In this document: piece after piece, positions 45,801 to 54,639 of the stretch
Position numbering within the stretch: position 1 is the first letter of the stretch
Layout of the letters: each line of letters begins with the position of its first letter
DNA from: Actinomadura rayongensis
Lineage (GTDB): Bacteria; Actinomycetota; Actinomycetes; Streptosporangiales; Streptosporangiaceae
DNA length: 64,000 nucleotides
Assembly (NCBI RefSeq): GCF_009831215.1
Contig: NZ_WUTW01000002.1
Location: 62,001-126,000 of the forward strand
Direction: 5' to 3'
Program-made: the position numbers and the translations under genes
Notes under the pieces: model-generated
Database searches by the model: none
What the model saw: the letters and a program-made list of their open reading frames with translations, nothing else
Told to the model about the DNA's origin: nothing

Positions 45801-47399
45801 ATGGCGATGGAAGCTCCTGAACCCGTGGTGTCCCCGGACATCGACATCCACACGACCGCGGGCAAGATCGCGGACCTGGACCGGCGGCGGTTCGAGGCCG
45901 TCCACGCGGCGTCGGCGGCGGCGGTCGAGAAGCAGCACGCCAAGGGGAAGATGACGGCGCGCGAGCGCGTCGACGCGCTGCTGGACGAGGGCTCGTTCAC
46001 CGAGTTCGACGAGTTCGCCCGGCACCGCTCGACCATGTTCGGGCTGGAGAAGAAGCGGCCGTACAGCGACGGCGTCGTCATCGGGCACGGGACCGTGGAC
46101 GGCCGTCCGGTCTGCGTGTTCTCCCAGGACGTCATGGCGTTCGGCGGCTCCCTCGGCGAGGTCTACGGCGAGAAGATCGTCAAGATGCTCGACATGGCGC
46201 TGAAGACCGGCTGCCCGATCATCGGGATCAACGAGGGCGGCGGCGCGCGGATCCAGGAGGGCGTGGTCGCGCTCGGGCTCTACGCGGAGATCTTCAAGCG
46301 GAACGTCCACGCGTCCGGGGTGATCCCGCAGATCTCGCTGATCATGGGCGCGGCGGCGGGCGGGCACGTGTACTCGCCCGCGCTGACGGACTTCGTCGTC
46401 ATGGTGGACAAGACGTCCCACATGTTCATCACCGGGCCGGACGTGATCAAGACCGTCACCGGCGAGTCGGTGACGATGGAGGAGCTGGGCGGCGCGCACG
46501 CGCACAACTCGCGCTCCGGCGTGGCGCACTACCAGGGCGCCGACGAGCAGGACGCGCTGGACTACGTCAAGGCGCTGCTGTCCTACCTGCCGTCCAACAA
46601 CCTGTCCGAGCCGCCCGTCTTCGACAACCCGGCCGACCCCGCCGAGCTGGTCGAGTCGCTGGACACGCTCATCCCGGACTCGCCGAACCAGCCGTACGAC
46701 ATGCACACCGTCATCGAGGCGGTCGTGGACGACGGCGAGTTCCTGGAGGTCCACGAGCTGTTCGCGCCGAACATCATCGTCGGGTTCGGGCGCGTGGAGG
46801 GCCGGTCCGTCGGCGTCGTCGCCAACCAGCCGCTCCAGCTCGCCGGGACGCTCGACATCGACGCGTCCGAGAAGGCCGCCCGGTTCATCCGGACCTGCGA
46901 CGCGTTCAACATCCCGGTGCTGACGTTCGTGGACGTCCCCGGCTTCCTCCCCGGCACCGACCAGGAGTGGAACGGCATCATCCGGCGCGGCGCGAAGCTG
47001 CTGTACGCGTACGGGGAGGCGACGGTCCCGCTCGTCACCGTCATCACCCGCAAGGCGTACGGCGGCGCGTACGACGTCATGGGCTCCAAGCACCTCGGCG
47101 CGGACGTCAACCTCGCCTGGCCGACGGCGCAGATCGCGGTCATGGGCGCGCAGGGCGCGGTGAACATCCTGTACCGCCGCGAACTGGCCGCCGCCGAGGA
47201 CCCGGACGCGCTCCGCGCCCAGCTGGTCACCGAGTACGAGGACACGCTCGCCAACCCCTACATCGCCGCCGACCGGGGGTACGTGGACGCGGTGATCAAG
47301 CCGTCCGAGACCCGCGGCCACGTGGTGAAGGCCCTGCGCGCCCTGCGCGAGAAGCGCGCCACGCTGCCGCCCAAGAAGCACGGCAACATCCCGCTGTGA
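45801..47399 (+). CDS. pccB: acyl-CoA (propionyl/acetyl-CoA) carboxylase beta subunit
   Basis: 532 residues from the ATG at 45801; a second ATG two codons on is possible. It is a crotonase-fold carboxyltransferase: [18 protein letters not shown], the oxyanion stretch [53 protein letters not shown], and [20 protein letters not shown]. It transfers the carboxyl group from carboxybiotin to propionyl-CoA or acetyl-CoA, giving methylmalonyl- or malonyl-CoA. The alpha subunit is not in this window. The small epsilon subunit follows 13 bp later. Confidence 0.97.
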   Translation: MAMEAPEPVVSPDIDIHTTAGKIADLDRRRFEAVHAASAAAVEKQHAKGKMTARERVDALLDEGSFTEFDEFARHRSTMFGLEKKRPYSDGVVIGHGTVDGRPVCVFSQDVMAFGGSLGEVYGEKIVKMLDMALKTGCPIIGINEGGGARIQEGVVALGLYAEIFKRNVHASGVIPQISLIMGAAAGGHVYSPALTDFVVMVDKTSHMFITGPDVIKTVTGESVTMEELGGAHAHNSRSGVAHYQGADEQDALDYVKALLSYLPSNNLSEPPVFDNPADPAELVESLDTLIPDSPNQPYDMHTVIEAVVDDGEFLEVHELFAPNIIVGFGRVEGRSVGVVANQPLQLAGTLDIDASEKAARFIRTCDAFNIPVLTFVDVPGFLPGTDQEWNGIIRRGAKLLYAYGEATVPLVTVITRKAYGGAYDVMGSKHLGADVNLAWPTAQIAVMGAQGAVNILYRRELAAAEDPDALRAQLVTEYEDTLANPYIAADRGYVDAVIKPSETRGHVVKALRALREKRATLPPKKHGNIPL

Positions 47400-47412
47400 C
47401 CGAGGAGCACGG

Positions 47413-47637
47413 ATGAGCGAGGTTCGGCCGTTTCTGCAGGTCGTCCGGGGCGACGCGGCGCCGGAGGAGGTCGCGGCGCTCGTCGCGGTCCTGACGGCGC
47501 GGGCGCGCGGCGCGGCGGGACGCGGCGAAGAGGCGCGGCCCCGGTCGCGGTGGGCGGATCCGGCGCGGCTCGTGCGCGGAACACCGGCGGCGCGCCCCGG
47601 GCCGGGCGCGTGGCGGGCCGCGTTCGGACCGCGCTGA
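47413..47637 (+). CDS. pccE: acyl-CoA carboxylase epsilon subunit
   Basis: 74 residues, ATG start with GAGGAG upstream. Both ends carry the family signatures: FLQVVRGDAAPEEVAALVAV at the N-terminus and PGPGAWRAAFGPR at the C-terminus, joined by a variable Arg-rich linker. Epsilon subunits occur only with actinobacterial acyl-CoA carboxylases and stabilise the alpha-beta complex. Its place 13 bp after the beta gene agrees. AccE could equally be used as the name. Confidence 0.93.
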   Translation: MSEVRPFLQVVRGDAAPEEVAALVAVLTARARGAAGRGEEARPRSRWADPARLVRGTPAARPGPGAWRAAFGPR

Positions 47638-47640
47638 CGC

Positions 47641-47720
47641 CCGACGCTGCGTAGTCGGGCGGGCGTGGCGGACGGCGTTCGGGCCGTGCCGGGACCCGAC
47701 GGGGCGTAGTCGGGCGGGCG
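47641..47720. repeat. pair of 25-bp direct repeats after the epsilon gene
   Basis: CCGACGCTGCGTAGTCGGGC (extending five bases to GGGCG) at 47641-47665 recurs at 47696-47720 with two mismatches. The repeats lie just downstream of the pccE stop in a 274-bp gap before the NYN gene, which otherwise shows nothing clear. Confidence 0.75.
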
Positions 47721-47911
47721 GTGCGGGCGTGCCGGGAAACGCCGTAGGGGTACCGTTTCGCCGGGCGGACGGTCACCGTGGGCAGTGCTGTGATTTCTCC
47801 TGGTGATTCGCGGTCGGCGGGTGTGGACGGAGCGCGACGGGACATGCTCAAGAGACATGTAACCGTGGATCGCGCCCGGAGAGGCGCCGGGCACGAATAA
47901 GGTGAAACGTC

Positions 47912-48979
47912 ATGGCCACCTCGGAGTTCGTCCCACAGCCCGCTCGGTTCGCGATTTTCGTCGACGCGGGATACCTCTACGCGGCCTCCGGGGCGCTCCT
48001 GCTCGGCTGCGGGGCCCGGCGCGAGTACCGCGTCGCGGCGGAGAAGCTGATCAAGGCGCTGACCAGCCACGCCGACGACCAACTCCTGGGCGAGCTGCTG
48101 CGCGTCTACTGGTTCGACGCGGCGCCCAAGCGGCAGCCGACCGTCGACCAGCGCGTGATCGCCAACCTGCCGCTGGTGAAGCTGCGGCTCGGCAACCTGA
48201 ACGCGCAGGGCCAGCAGAAGGGCGTGGACGCGCAGCTCCGCGCCGACCTCGAAGCCCTCGCCCGGCACCGCGCGATCACCGACGCGGTGCTGCTGGCGGG
48301 CGACGAGGACATGCTTCCGGCCGTCGAGGCCGCGCAACGTTACGGTGTACGCGTCCATCTGTGGGGCGTGGAACCGACACACGGCTCCAACCAGGCGGAA
48401 TGGCTGGTGTGGGAGTCCGACACCGTCGAGGTGCTGGCGGCCGACTTCCTGCGGCCGTATTTCACGAAGTCCAAGGCGCTGCCCGTCCCGGCGCCGCCGG
48501 TGCCCGCGACGGGCAAGACGGTCACGGTGCCGTCGCCCGCCGAGGTGTTCGCCGGACGGGTGCCCGCGGTGCGGCCCGTCCCGGCGCCGAGCGGGACCCC
48601 GGCGACGCTGCCCGCCGCCGTCCCGAACAACGTGCCGAACAACGTGCGCGGGCCGTCCCCGGCGACGGTCGCTGCGTCGCTGAACGCGGCGGGCGCGGCG
48701 CTCGCCGAGACCAAGCTCGGGCCCGAGCGCGACCACATGCGCGAGATCGGCGAGCACGTCGCGCAGAAGTGGGTGTTCGAGCGCGGCCGGGACAACATCC
48801 GCGACCTGCTGCCCGGCCCGATCCTGCCGCCCGTCATCGACAAGGAGCTGCTGATCGAGGCCGAGAAGGAGCTCGGCTCGTCGCTGCGGCCCTACCAGGA
48901 GGCCCGCACCTGGCTGCGGGACGGCTTCTGGGAGCGCGTCTACCGCGAGTTCGGCATCGGGTACGGCACGTCCGATTAG
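47912..48979 (+). CDS. NYN-domain (PIN-like RNase fold) protein
   Basis: 355 residues, ATG start with AAGGTG upstream. Residues 10-185 form an NYN domain with its acidic residues: AIFVDAGYLY, VDAQLRADLEALAR, LLAGDEDMLPAVEAA, and RVHLWGVEP. A Pro/Ala linker with PNNVPNNVRGPSP follows, then a C-terminal helical domain (HMREIGEHVAQKWVFERGRD, SSLRPYQEARTWLRDGFWER). NYN proteins are metal-dependent RNases of the PIN fold. The stop overlaps by four bases with the stop of the convergent LysM-BTAD gene. Confidence 0.9.
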   Translation: MATSEFVPQPARFAIFVDAGYLYAASGALLLGCGARREYRVAAEKLIKALTSHADDQLLGELLRVYWFDAAPKRQPTVDQRVIANLPLVKLRLGNLNAQGQQKGVDAQLRADLEALARHRAITDAVLLAGDEDMLPAVEAAQRYGVRVHLWGVEPTHGSNQAEWLVWESDTVEVLAADFLRPYFTKSKALPVPAPPVPATGKTVTVPSPAEVFAGRVPAVRPVPAPSGTPATLPAAVPNNVPNNVRGPSPATVAASLNAAGAALAETKLGPERDHMREIGEHVAQKWVFERGRDNIRDLLPGPILPPVIDKELLIEAEKELGSSLRPYQEARTWLRDGFWERVYREFGIGYGTSD

Positions 48980-51951
48980 CCCGGGACCCGGTGCCATTCC
49001 GGGACGAGTTCTTCCATCAGCGCCTCGGTCTCCGGCTGGAGCTGGTCGAACAGCGGGTCGCGGCCGAACCGGTCGCGCAGCTCGTCCACCACGGCCCTGA
49101 CCTGCGCCTCGTCGCCGAGCGCGTGCGCGGCGCGCAGCAGGTCCCGCCACAGGCTCTCGTCGGCGGGCGCCAGCCGCAGGCCCGCGCGGGCGGCGCCCGC
49201 GGCGGCGCGCGCGTCGCCCTCGTCCAGCCGGATGAGGACGAGCCGGTGCGCGACGTCCACGATCCGCGCGGACGCCTCGTACTCCAGGTCGCTGGACGCC
49301 AGCCACCCGTACCGGCCGCGCGGACGGTCCGCCAGCAGCGGCCCGCGCACGAGGTCGAGCGCGTACGACATGTAGGCCGTCTCGGACGCCGGTTCCGCCG
49401 CCGACCGCCACAGCAGCCAGCGGAACACGGCCCAGTCGATGCGGACTTCGGAGCCGAGGCGGATGCGGCCCCGGTCGTCGTAGTAGAGGTTGGGCCGGCC
49501 GCGCGCGTCGCGGCCGAGCCAGTCCGAGACGCGGGCGACGGTCGCGTCGCGGACGCCGGTCGTGACGCCGCGCGGCCAGATCGCCCCGCCGAGCACGGTC
49601 GGGTGCACGCCGTTCGGGTGCAGCGCGAGGTACACGAGGACTTCGGTGCACAGGTCGCGGCGGCTGGCGTCCATCGGTCCCGGCGCGTCGATCTCGACGG
49701 GGCCGAGCAGCCGGATGTCCACCGCGGACTGGGACGCGCCGGGCGGCTCGGCCTCGGCGAGCGGCTCGGGCAGCGGCACCGACTCGCTGCGCGCGGCCGT
49801 GTCGAACAGCTCGAACACGCCCCGGTACTGGTCCTCGGGGACGAGCTGGGCGTCCACGTCGAAGCCGAGGACGCCGGCCTGGAGGCGGCCGGACTCGTCC
49901 AGGTCCCACGTCCAGGTGGCGCCCTGCACCTCGCCGGGGACGAGGTAGCCCGCCGCCATCCGGGTGCCGGTGCGGGCGAGGGCGACGAGCCGGTCCGCCT
50001 CGGCCGCGTCCGGCTCGTCCGCCATGATCAGGTAGTGCGGCATCCACGCCTCGCCGAACACGCCCCGGGACCGTCCGGTGAGCACCGAGTCCACTCCGGA
50101 CGCGGCCAGCGCCTGCCGCACCTCCTCGCTGCGCCCCTCCAGCTCGGGCAGCGCGTCGACGAGGTTCGGGACGGCGCGGATCCGGTCCGGCGCGATCCGC
50201 GTCAGGCCCTCCCCCAGCTCCTGGTCGAACCCGACGAGCGTCACCCGCATGTGGTCCGACCAGCGGTTCGTCGCCAGTTCCAAGGCGAGCGCGGCGAGGA
50301 CGGCGCGGCGTCCGCCCGACGGGCCGCGCAGCGCGATGAGCCCGTGCGCGGCCTCCAGGTCCACGAGGATGCGGCCGGTGTCGTTCGTGCCGATCGACAC
50401 CAGGCCCGGGTAGGGAGCCAGGACGTCGCCGAGGTCGGCCGCCTCCAGCCCGCCGAGCGCGTCGGCGGTGAGCCGCCACACCTGGCCGTCGTCGAACGCC
50501 TGCCAGGGCGCGGGCGGGTTGCGGTCGGCGGGGGCGATCCACAGGTCGAGGCTGCCGTGGCCGAGGTGGACGCCGTAGACGGTCGGCAGCGGCCGTCCGC
50601 CCGCCGCCATCGACTTGGAGAGCTGGCGCAGGCCGAGGTCGAGCAGCCGGGCGGCGTCCTCGTCGGAGCCGAACCGCAGGGCGTGCTCGGCGAGCGCGGC
50701 GCGTCCCTCGGGCCGGGCGATGCGGTGCCCGAACGCGCGGCGCCACATCTGCTCGCGCCGGCGGCGGCCGAGGACGGCCAGCAGCCCGGCGGCCAGCAGG
50801 GACGCGGCGGCGAGGCCCTGCGGCCACTCCATATGGAACGACAGCGGGATCGTGTGGTCGCTCTCGTGCCCCGCCACCGGGGACGAGGCGGGCGTCTGCT
50901 CCGGCGCCTCGTGCCTGGGCGCATCGTGCTGAGGCGCGGGCTCCTTGACGGGCGGCGCGACGGGCGCCTTCTCGGGCGCCTGCTCGGCCCCCTTGGTGTG
51001 GGGCGCCTCGGTGTGCGGGGCCTGCGTCGGCTCCTGCGTGTGCGGGGCCTCGGTGTGCGGCGCGCGCTCGCGGTGCGGCTCCTGCACCGGGTCGTGCGCG
51101 GGCGGCTTGTCCGGCTCGGGCGCCGGGTGGTGGACGGGATGCCCGTGCCGGAAGTAGTCGTTCAGCTCCGACACCGGGATCGTCCTGGCGTGCTTGGCGT
51201 CGTGCGGCATCTCCAGCACCCAGCCGGGACGGATCAGGCTCGCGGTGGTCAGCTTGCTGCCGTCCGGCTGGACGTGCCCCTGGTTGAGCGCGTAGATCTC
51301 CTTGTACCTGCGGCCCTCGCCGAGGCACTTCTCGGCGATCTCCCACAGGCTCTCGTGGTGGCGGCCGTCCGGCGGCTGCACCCGGTAGATCTTCGTGGTG
51401 CGGTCGTGCGCCGGGGCTTCGGCGGGCGTCGCGGCGGTGTGCTCGGCCTGCTGCGGCGCGGCGGCGGGCACCTGCTCGACCTCCGCGACGAGATGCACCG
51501 CGGGCGCGGGCGGCGCCTGCGTCAGCCCGCGCGCCGAGAACGCGGCGGGCACGACGGCGGTCGTCGCGGTGAACAGCAGCAGCGCCGTCACGACGAGCCG
51601 GTGGACGAGCGACTGCGTCCCGCCCGCCAGCGGCACCCGCGCGGGCACGCCGACGCCGCGCACGCCCGCGTACACCTCGACGGCGACGCACGCGGCGAAC
51701 TGGAGCCACGCCAGCCACACCAGCGTCGCGAGGATCGGCAGCAGCGCGCTCGCGCCGACCGTGTGGGAGAGGTCGGACAGCGACGGCGGCCCGCTCGGCA
51801 GCGGGGAGCCGAACACCGCCAGCAGCGCCCAGGGCACGCCGACGAGCAGCGCGGTCAGCGCGAGGAGCGCGCCGACGCCCGCGAGCACGTCGCCGGGGGT
51901 GCGCGGGCGCCCGGTCCGCCGGGGGTTCATCGGTGTCTGTCGTGTCGCCAT
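48976..51951 (-). CDS. membrane LysM-BTAD regulator of the Tad locus
   Basis: 991 residues. The N-terminus has three hydrophobic segments (about 22-45, 65-95, 118-140). A LysM-like domain follows (ESLWEIAEKCLGEGRRYKEI, then SLIRPGWVLEMP), then a Pro/His/Glu linker with HTEAPHTQEPTQAPHTEAPH repeats and a fourth membrane helix (AAASLLAAGLLAVLG). A middle domain with GLIALRGPSGGRRAVLAAL comes next, then a C-terminal winged helix and BTAD domain (from about 790; VDIRLLGPVEIDAPG, ALDLVRGPLLADRPRGRYGW). BTAD is the SARP-type activator domain. Membrane LysM-BTAD proteins recur beside actinobacterial Tad pilus genes and are presumed regulators. It ends the reverse-strand Tad block. Confidence 0.85.
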   Translation of the reverse strand: MATRQTPMNPRRTGRPRTPGDVLAGVGALLALTALLVGVPWALLAVFGSPLPSGPPSLSDLSHTVGASALLPILATLVWLAWLQFAACVAVEVYAGVRGVGVPARVPLAGGTQSLVHRLVVTALLLFTATTAVVPAAFSARGLTQAPPAPAVHLVAEVEQVPAAAPQQAEHTAATPAEAPAHDRTTKIYRVQPPDGRHHESLWEIAEKCLGEGRRYKEIYALNQGHVQPDGSKLTTASLIRPGWVLEMPHDAKHARTIPVSELNDYFRHGHPVHHPAPEPDKPPAHDPVQEPHRERAPHTEAPHTQEPTQAPHTEAPHTKGAEQAPEKAPVAPPVKEPAPQHDAPRHEAPEQTPASSPVAGHESDHTIPLSFHMEWPQGLAAASLLAAGLLAVLGRRRREQMWRRAFGHRIARPEGRAALAEHALRFGSDEDAARLLDLGLRQLSKSMAAGGRPLPTVYGVHLGHGSLDLWIAPADRNPPAPWQAFDDGQVWRLTADALGGLEAADLGDVLAPYPGLVSIGTNDTGRILVDLEAAHGLIALRGPSGGRRAVLAALALELATNRWSDHMRVTLVGFDQELGEGLTRIAPDRIRAVPNLVDALPELEGRSEEVRQALAASGVDSVLTGRSRGVFGEAWMPHYLIMADEPDAAEADRLVALARTGTRMAAGYLVPGEVQGATWTWDLDESGRLQAGVLGFDVDAQLVPEDQYRGVFELFDTAARSESVPLPEPLAEAEPPGASQSAVDIRLLGPVEIDAPGPMDASRRDLCTEVLVYLALHPNGVHPTVLGGAIWPRGVTTGVRDATVARVSDWLGRDARGRPNLYYDDRGRIRLGSEVRIDWAVFRWLLWRSAAEPASETAYMSYALDLVRGPLLADRPRGRYGWLASSDLEYEASARIVDVAHRLVLIRLDEGDARAAAGAARAGLRLAPADESLWRDLLRAAHALGDEAQVRAVVDELRDRFGRDPLFDQLQPETEALMEELVPEWHRVPG

Positions 51952-52092
51952 GTTCGTCGCCGCCGCGTCCCTAGCGTTCGCCGATCGCCGTCTGTGCCGA
52001 GTCCTGTCGGGGGAGCCGTGGGGGTGCCGTCCTCGTCATCGTAGACGTGCCCGTCGTCCGTTCAATGCCTTCCTGTACCGTGCGCGTCCGGT

Positions 52093-52509
52093 TCATGGCG
52101 CGTCGTTCCCGGTGACCGGCTCGGCGGTGGCCGCGGACGTCATCGTGAACGAGCCGAGCCCCGGCACGATGCCGAGGATCTGCGACCGCACCGTGAGCCG
52201 GACCGTCACCCGCACCTGCCGGGTGTCGGCCTCGCACTCGCGTCCGGTGACGGTCGCGTCGTAGTCGGTGACCATCGCGCAGGCCGCCGCCCGGGCCCGC
52301 GCCGGGTCCAGGACGGGCTTGCCGGTGCGCCGCAGCGCCGCGTCGTCGATCTGGTTCGCGCCCGCCCGCGCGGCCTGCTCGGCGATGTCGGCGGCGCGCT
52401 GGCGGGCGTGGATCGCGAGGCCGCCGTCCACGAGCAGCCCGGCCAGCAGCAGGACCGATGGCGCGAACAGCACGACGTACAGCGAGATCGTGCCCTCGTC
52501 GCGGTGCAT
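52093..52509 (-). CDS. TadE/TadG-like pseudopilin (third)
   Basis: 138 residues. The ATG overlaps the stop of the preceding gene (ATGA). N-terminal RDEGTISLYVVLFAPSVLLL is a TadG-like start with a membrane segment. After it come helix IHARQRAADIAEQAARAGAN and a domain with two cysteines (AAACAMV, GRECEAD). Pseudopilins initiate or decorate the Tad pilus. It is the last pilus gene of the operon, 141 bp before the LysM-BTAD gene. Confidence 0.85.
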   Translation of the reverse strand: MHRDEGTISLYVVLFAPSVLLLAGLLVDGGLAIHARQRAADIAEQAARAGANQIDDAALRRTGKPVLDPARARAAACAMVTDYDATVTGRECEADTRQVRVTVRLTVRSQILGIVPGLGSFTMTSAATAEPVTGNDAP

Positions 52510-52919
52510 CAGTCACCTCCGCGATAGGTATAGGTGTCGATCGGGGCGAGCGCGCGGCCCTGGAGGCGCTTGGTGCCGGGCAGGCCGATGAACGCCAGGT
52601 CGGCGAGGTCCACGTCGCAGCCGATCGTGACCGCGACGCGTCCGCCCGCGCGCCAGTCGCCGAGGTCCACCGCGACCGACGGGCCGCCCGAGCACCAGTG
52701 GTGCCCGCGCAGGTCGGCGGACGCGGCGGCCTCCGCCATCGCCCGCGCCCCGGACGCGCTGCGCGCCACCGACGCCGCCCGCGCCGCGTCGCGCGCCGCG
52801 CCGTCCACCTGGCTCTGGGCGTCGACCATCCGCCCGGCGCCCGCGAGGAACAGCAGGAACACGACGAGCAGCGGCGTGACCAGCACCATCTCCAGCGACA
52901 TCGAGCCCCGGTCGTTCAC
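52509..52919 (-). CDS. TadE-like pseudopilin (second)
   Basis: 136 residues from the GTG at 52919, which overlaps the upstream stop (GTGA). Start motif NDRGSMSLEMVLVTPLLVVF is a TadE signature: a glycine, then the hydrophobic stretch with a Glu five residues after the likely cleavage point. Two cysteines (HHWCSGG, TIGCDVD) lie in the exterior part. It is coupled to genes on both sides. Confidence 0.88.
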   Translation of the reverse strand: MNDRGSMSLEMVLVTPLLVVFLLFLAGAGRMVDAQSQVDGAARDAARAASVARSASGARAMAEAAASADLRGHHWCSGGPSVAVDLGDWRAGGRVAVTIGCDVDLADLAFIGLPGTKRLQGRALAPIDTYTYRGGD

Positions 52920-53332
52920 CGCTGCGCCTCGCAGGCCGTGCCGGAGCCGACGTCCGGGCGGAAGCACTCGATCGGCCCCTGCGACCGCTGGGTCACCGAG
53001 AACGTCAGGAACGGCACGACGCGCACGGCCGTCCCGCTGACCTGGACCCAGCGCTCGTCGCCCTCCTGACCCGCTTGGACGGACAGGCCGTCGATGAGCT
53101 TCGGGCCGATCTGCCGGACGTCCGTCCCGGCCTTCTCCACCGCCCGGCCGCGCCAGTCGCCGCCCGCGTCGGTGCGCGCCACCCGCGCCCCGGCCTGCGC
53201 CGCCGCGAGCGCGACCTGCCGCGCGTGGTACACCATCGCGAACTGGACGGTCGCGAGCAGCACGAGCAGCAGCACCGGCGTGAGGATGGCGAACTCGATC
53301 GCCGACGCCCCGCCGTCCCGCCTCCCGCGCAC
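52916..53332 (-). CDS. TadE-like pseudopilin (first)
   Basis: 138 residues from the GTG at 53332, six bases after the Flp-like gene's stop. N-terminal RRDGGASAIEFAILTPVLLL is a canonical TadE/prepilin segment (Glu5-equivalent in AIEF), followed by a membrane helix. A soluble domain with IECFRPDVGSGTACEAQR at the end holds two cysteines. It would be cut by a TadV-type prepilin peptidase, which is not in this window. Confidence 0.9.
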   Translation of the reverse strand: MRGRRDGGASAIEFAILTPVLLLVLLATVQFAMVYHARQVALAAAQAGARVARTDAGGDWRGRAVEKAGTDVRQIGPKLIDGLSVQAGQEGDERWVQVSGTAVRVVPFLTFSVTQRSQGPIECFRPDVGSGTACEAQR

Positions 53333-53337
53333 GGCCG

Positions 53338-53550
53338 TCAGGTGCCGGTGTTGATGCTGTCGGCCTTGCTCTTGATCTTGGACATGATCGTCGCGCCGAT
53401 CGCGAGGGCGATCGCGGCCAGGATGGCCGTGATGATCGCCCACTCGATCGCCGACGCGCCCCGGGTGCGGTCCTCCGTCCGCAGCCGGTGGACGCGCGTG
53501 CCGAGCACGGCCCGCAGGTAGACGAGGGTCGGATCGTTCAGCAGGTTCAT
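53338..53550 (-). CDS. Flp-like pilin
   Basis: 70 residues, ATG with TAGGAG upstream. A basic leader of about 30 residues precedes RGASAIEWAIITAILAAIAL, the Flp prepilin core with Glu at position five after the presumed cut site, and a short tail ending KSKADSINTGT. The mature subunit would be about 39 residues, very small even for Flp pilins. It is the likely major subunit of the pilus encoded by this operon. Confidence 0.87.
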   Translation of the reverse strand: MNLLNDPTLVYLRAVLGTRVHRLRTEDRTRGASAIEWAIITAILAAIALAIGATIMSKIKSKADSINTGT

Positions 53551-53594
53551 CTGTTCCGCTCCTAGAGGGGATCGGTACGGACGGCGGGGAACGT

Positions 53595-54524
53595 TCAGGA
53601 TCCCATCACCCGGATCACGGCGGGATAGGCCAGGAAGACGAGGAAGGCACCGCAGAGGAACAACTGCGCGACGAGCATCGACTGGGAGCGCTCGCCCGCC
53701 TTCCCCTCCAGCTCCGACAGCTCGCGGCTGCGCATGGACGCCGCCCGCGCGGACAGGGACTTGCGGACCTGCGCGCCGTCGTCGGCGACGAGCGCGAGCG
53801 CGCCCGCCAGGTCGCGCAGCTCGGCGACGTCCAGGTCCTCGCCGAGCGTGCCGAGCGCCTGCCAGGGCGTCCGGCCGGTGATGCGGGCGTTGCCGAGGGT
53901 GTCGCGCAGCCGCCGCATCGCCCAGCCGTCGCCGACGTTCGCGGCCGTCATCAGCGCCTCGGGGACGCCGCGTCCGCCCGCGAGGTTCATCGACACGAGG
54001 TCCAGGAACGCTCCCACGACGCGCCGGAAGTCGCCCCGCCGCGCGGCGGCCTCCTGCCGCAGCTGAAGGTCGGGGAAGAAGAAGAACACGACGGCGAAGA
54101 TGACGCAGATCCACGCCGGGACCTGCACCGACATCCCGAGCCCGAGCAGCGCGAAGTAGGCGATGACCACCGGGACGAACAGCAGCGCGGCGGCCGGGAG
54201 CAGGAACTTGGTGGCGAGGAACGTCTCCAGCGACCGGTCGGTGATGTCGAGGTCCGCGCGAATGGACGTCATCCGCCACCCGCGCGCCTCGGTGAACCGG
54301 ACCAGCTCGCGTCCGACCCGCGCCCGCAGCCCGCCGACGGAGTCCCGCGCGGGCGACGTCCGCCCGGCCCGTCCGGTCTGCCCGGTCTGCCCGGACCCGC
54401 GCCGCCGCGCCGCGTCGAACGCCGCCAGCCGCGTCGCCAGCCCCGGCCGAGGCGGGAACAACGCCCGCACCAGCGCGAACAACCCGAGCCCGGCGACGGC
54501 CCCAGCGAGCAAAGCAGCGTTCAC
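53595..54524 (-). CDS. tadC: TadC-like pilus platform protein
   Basis: 309 residues, GTG start. A T2SF/GspF-family domain: membrane helices at the N-terminus, 112-155 and the C-terminus, with the cytosolic helical core FRRVVGAFLDLVSMNLAGGR, GVPEALMTAANVG and LRDLAGALALVADDGAQVRK. With TadB it forms the inner-membrane platform on which TadA acts. It is separated from tadB by 115 bp that hold a palindromic element, unlike the tight spacing elsewhere in the operon. Confidence 0.9.
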   Translation of the reverse strand: MNAALLAGAVAGLGLFALVRALFPPRPGLATRLAAFDAARRRGSGQTGQTGRAGRTSPARDSVGGLRARVGRELVRFTEARGWRMTSIRADLDITDRSLETFLATKFLLPAAALLFVPVVIAYFALLGLGMSVQVPAWICVIFAVVFFFFPDLQLRQEAAARRGDFRRVVGAFLDLVSMNLAGGRGVPEALMTAANVGDGWAMRRLRDTLGNARITGRTPWQALGTLGEDLDVAELRDLAGALALVADDGAQVRKSLSARAASMRSRELSELEGKAGERSQSMLVAQLFLCGAFLVFLAYPAVIRVMGS

Positions 54525-54538
54525 TGTGTCCCTCCCGC

Positions 54539-54637
54539 GCGCCTGCGGCGCGCCGGGAAGCCGCGCGCTTCCCTCGTCGCTCTGGTCGCAAGCTCCCGCC
54601 GCTCCTCAGTCCAGCGCGCGGCGCGCGCCGCAGGCGC
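54539..54637. repeat. inverted-repeat element between tadB and tadC
   Basis: A 15-bp perfect inverted repeat, GCGCCTGCGGCGCGC (54539-54553) and its complement (54623-54637), flanks about 70 bp that are themselves GC-rich and partly self-complementary (CGGGAAGCCGCGCGCTTCCC). GCGTTCACTG occurs as a direct repeat on either side (54517 and 54636). It resembles a REP-type extragenic palindrome. Confidence 0.65.
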
Positions 54638-54639
54638 GT

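Noticed and set aside
47258-52044. Two long frames opposite or out of phase with the NYN and LysM-BTAD genes
   Set aside because: Both are Arg/Ala-rich shadows; the NYN and BTAD motifs lie in the annotated frames.
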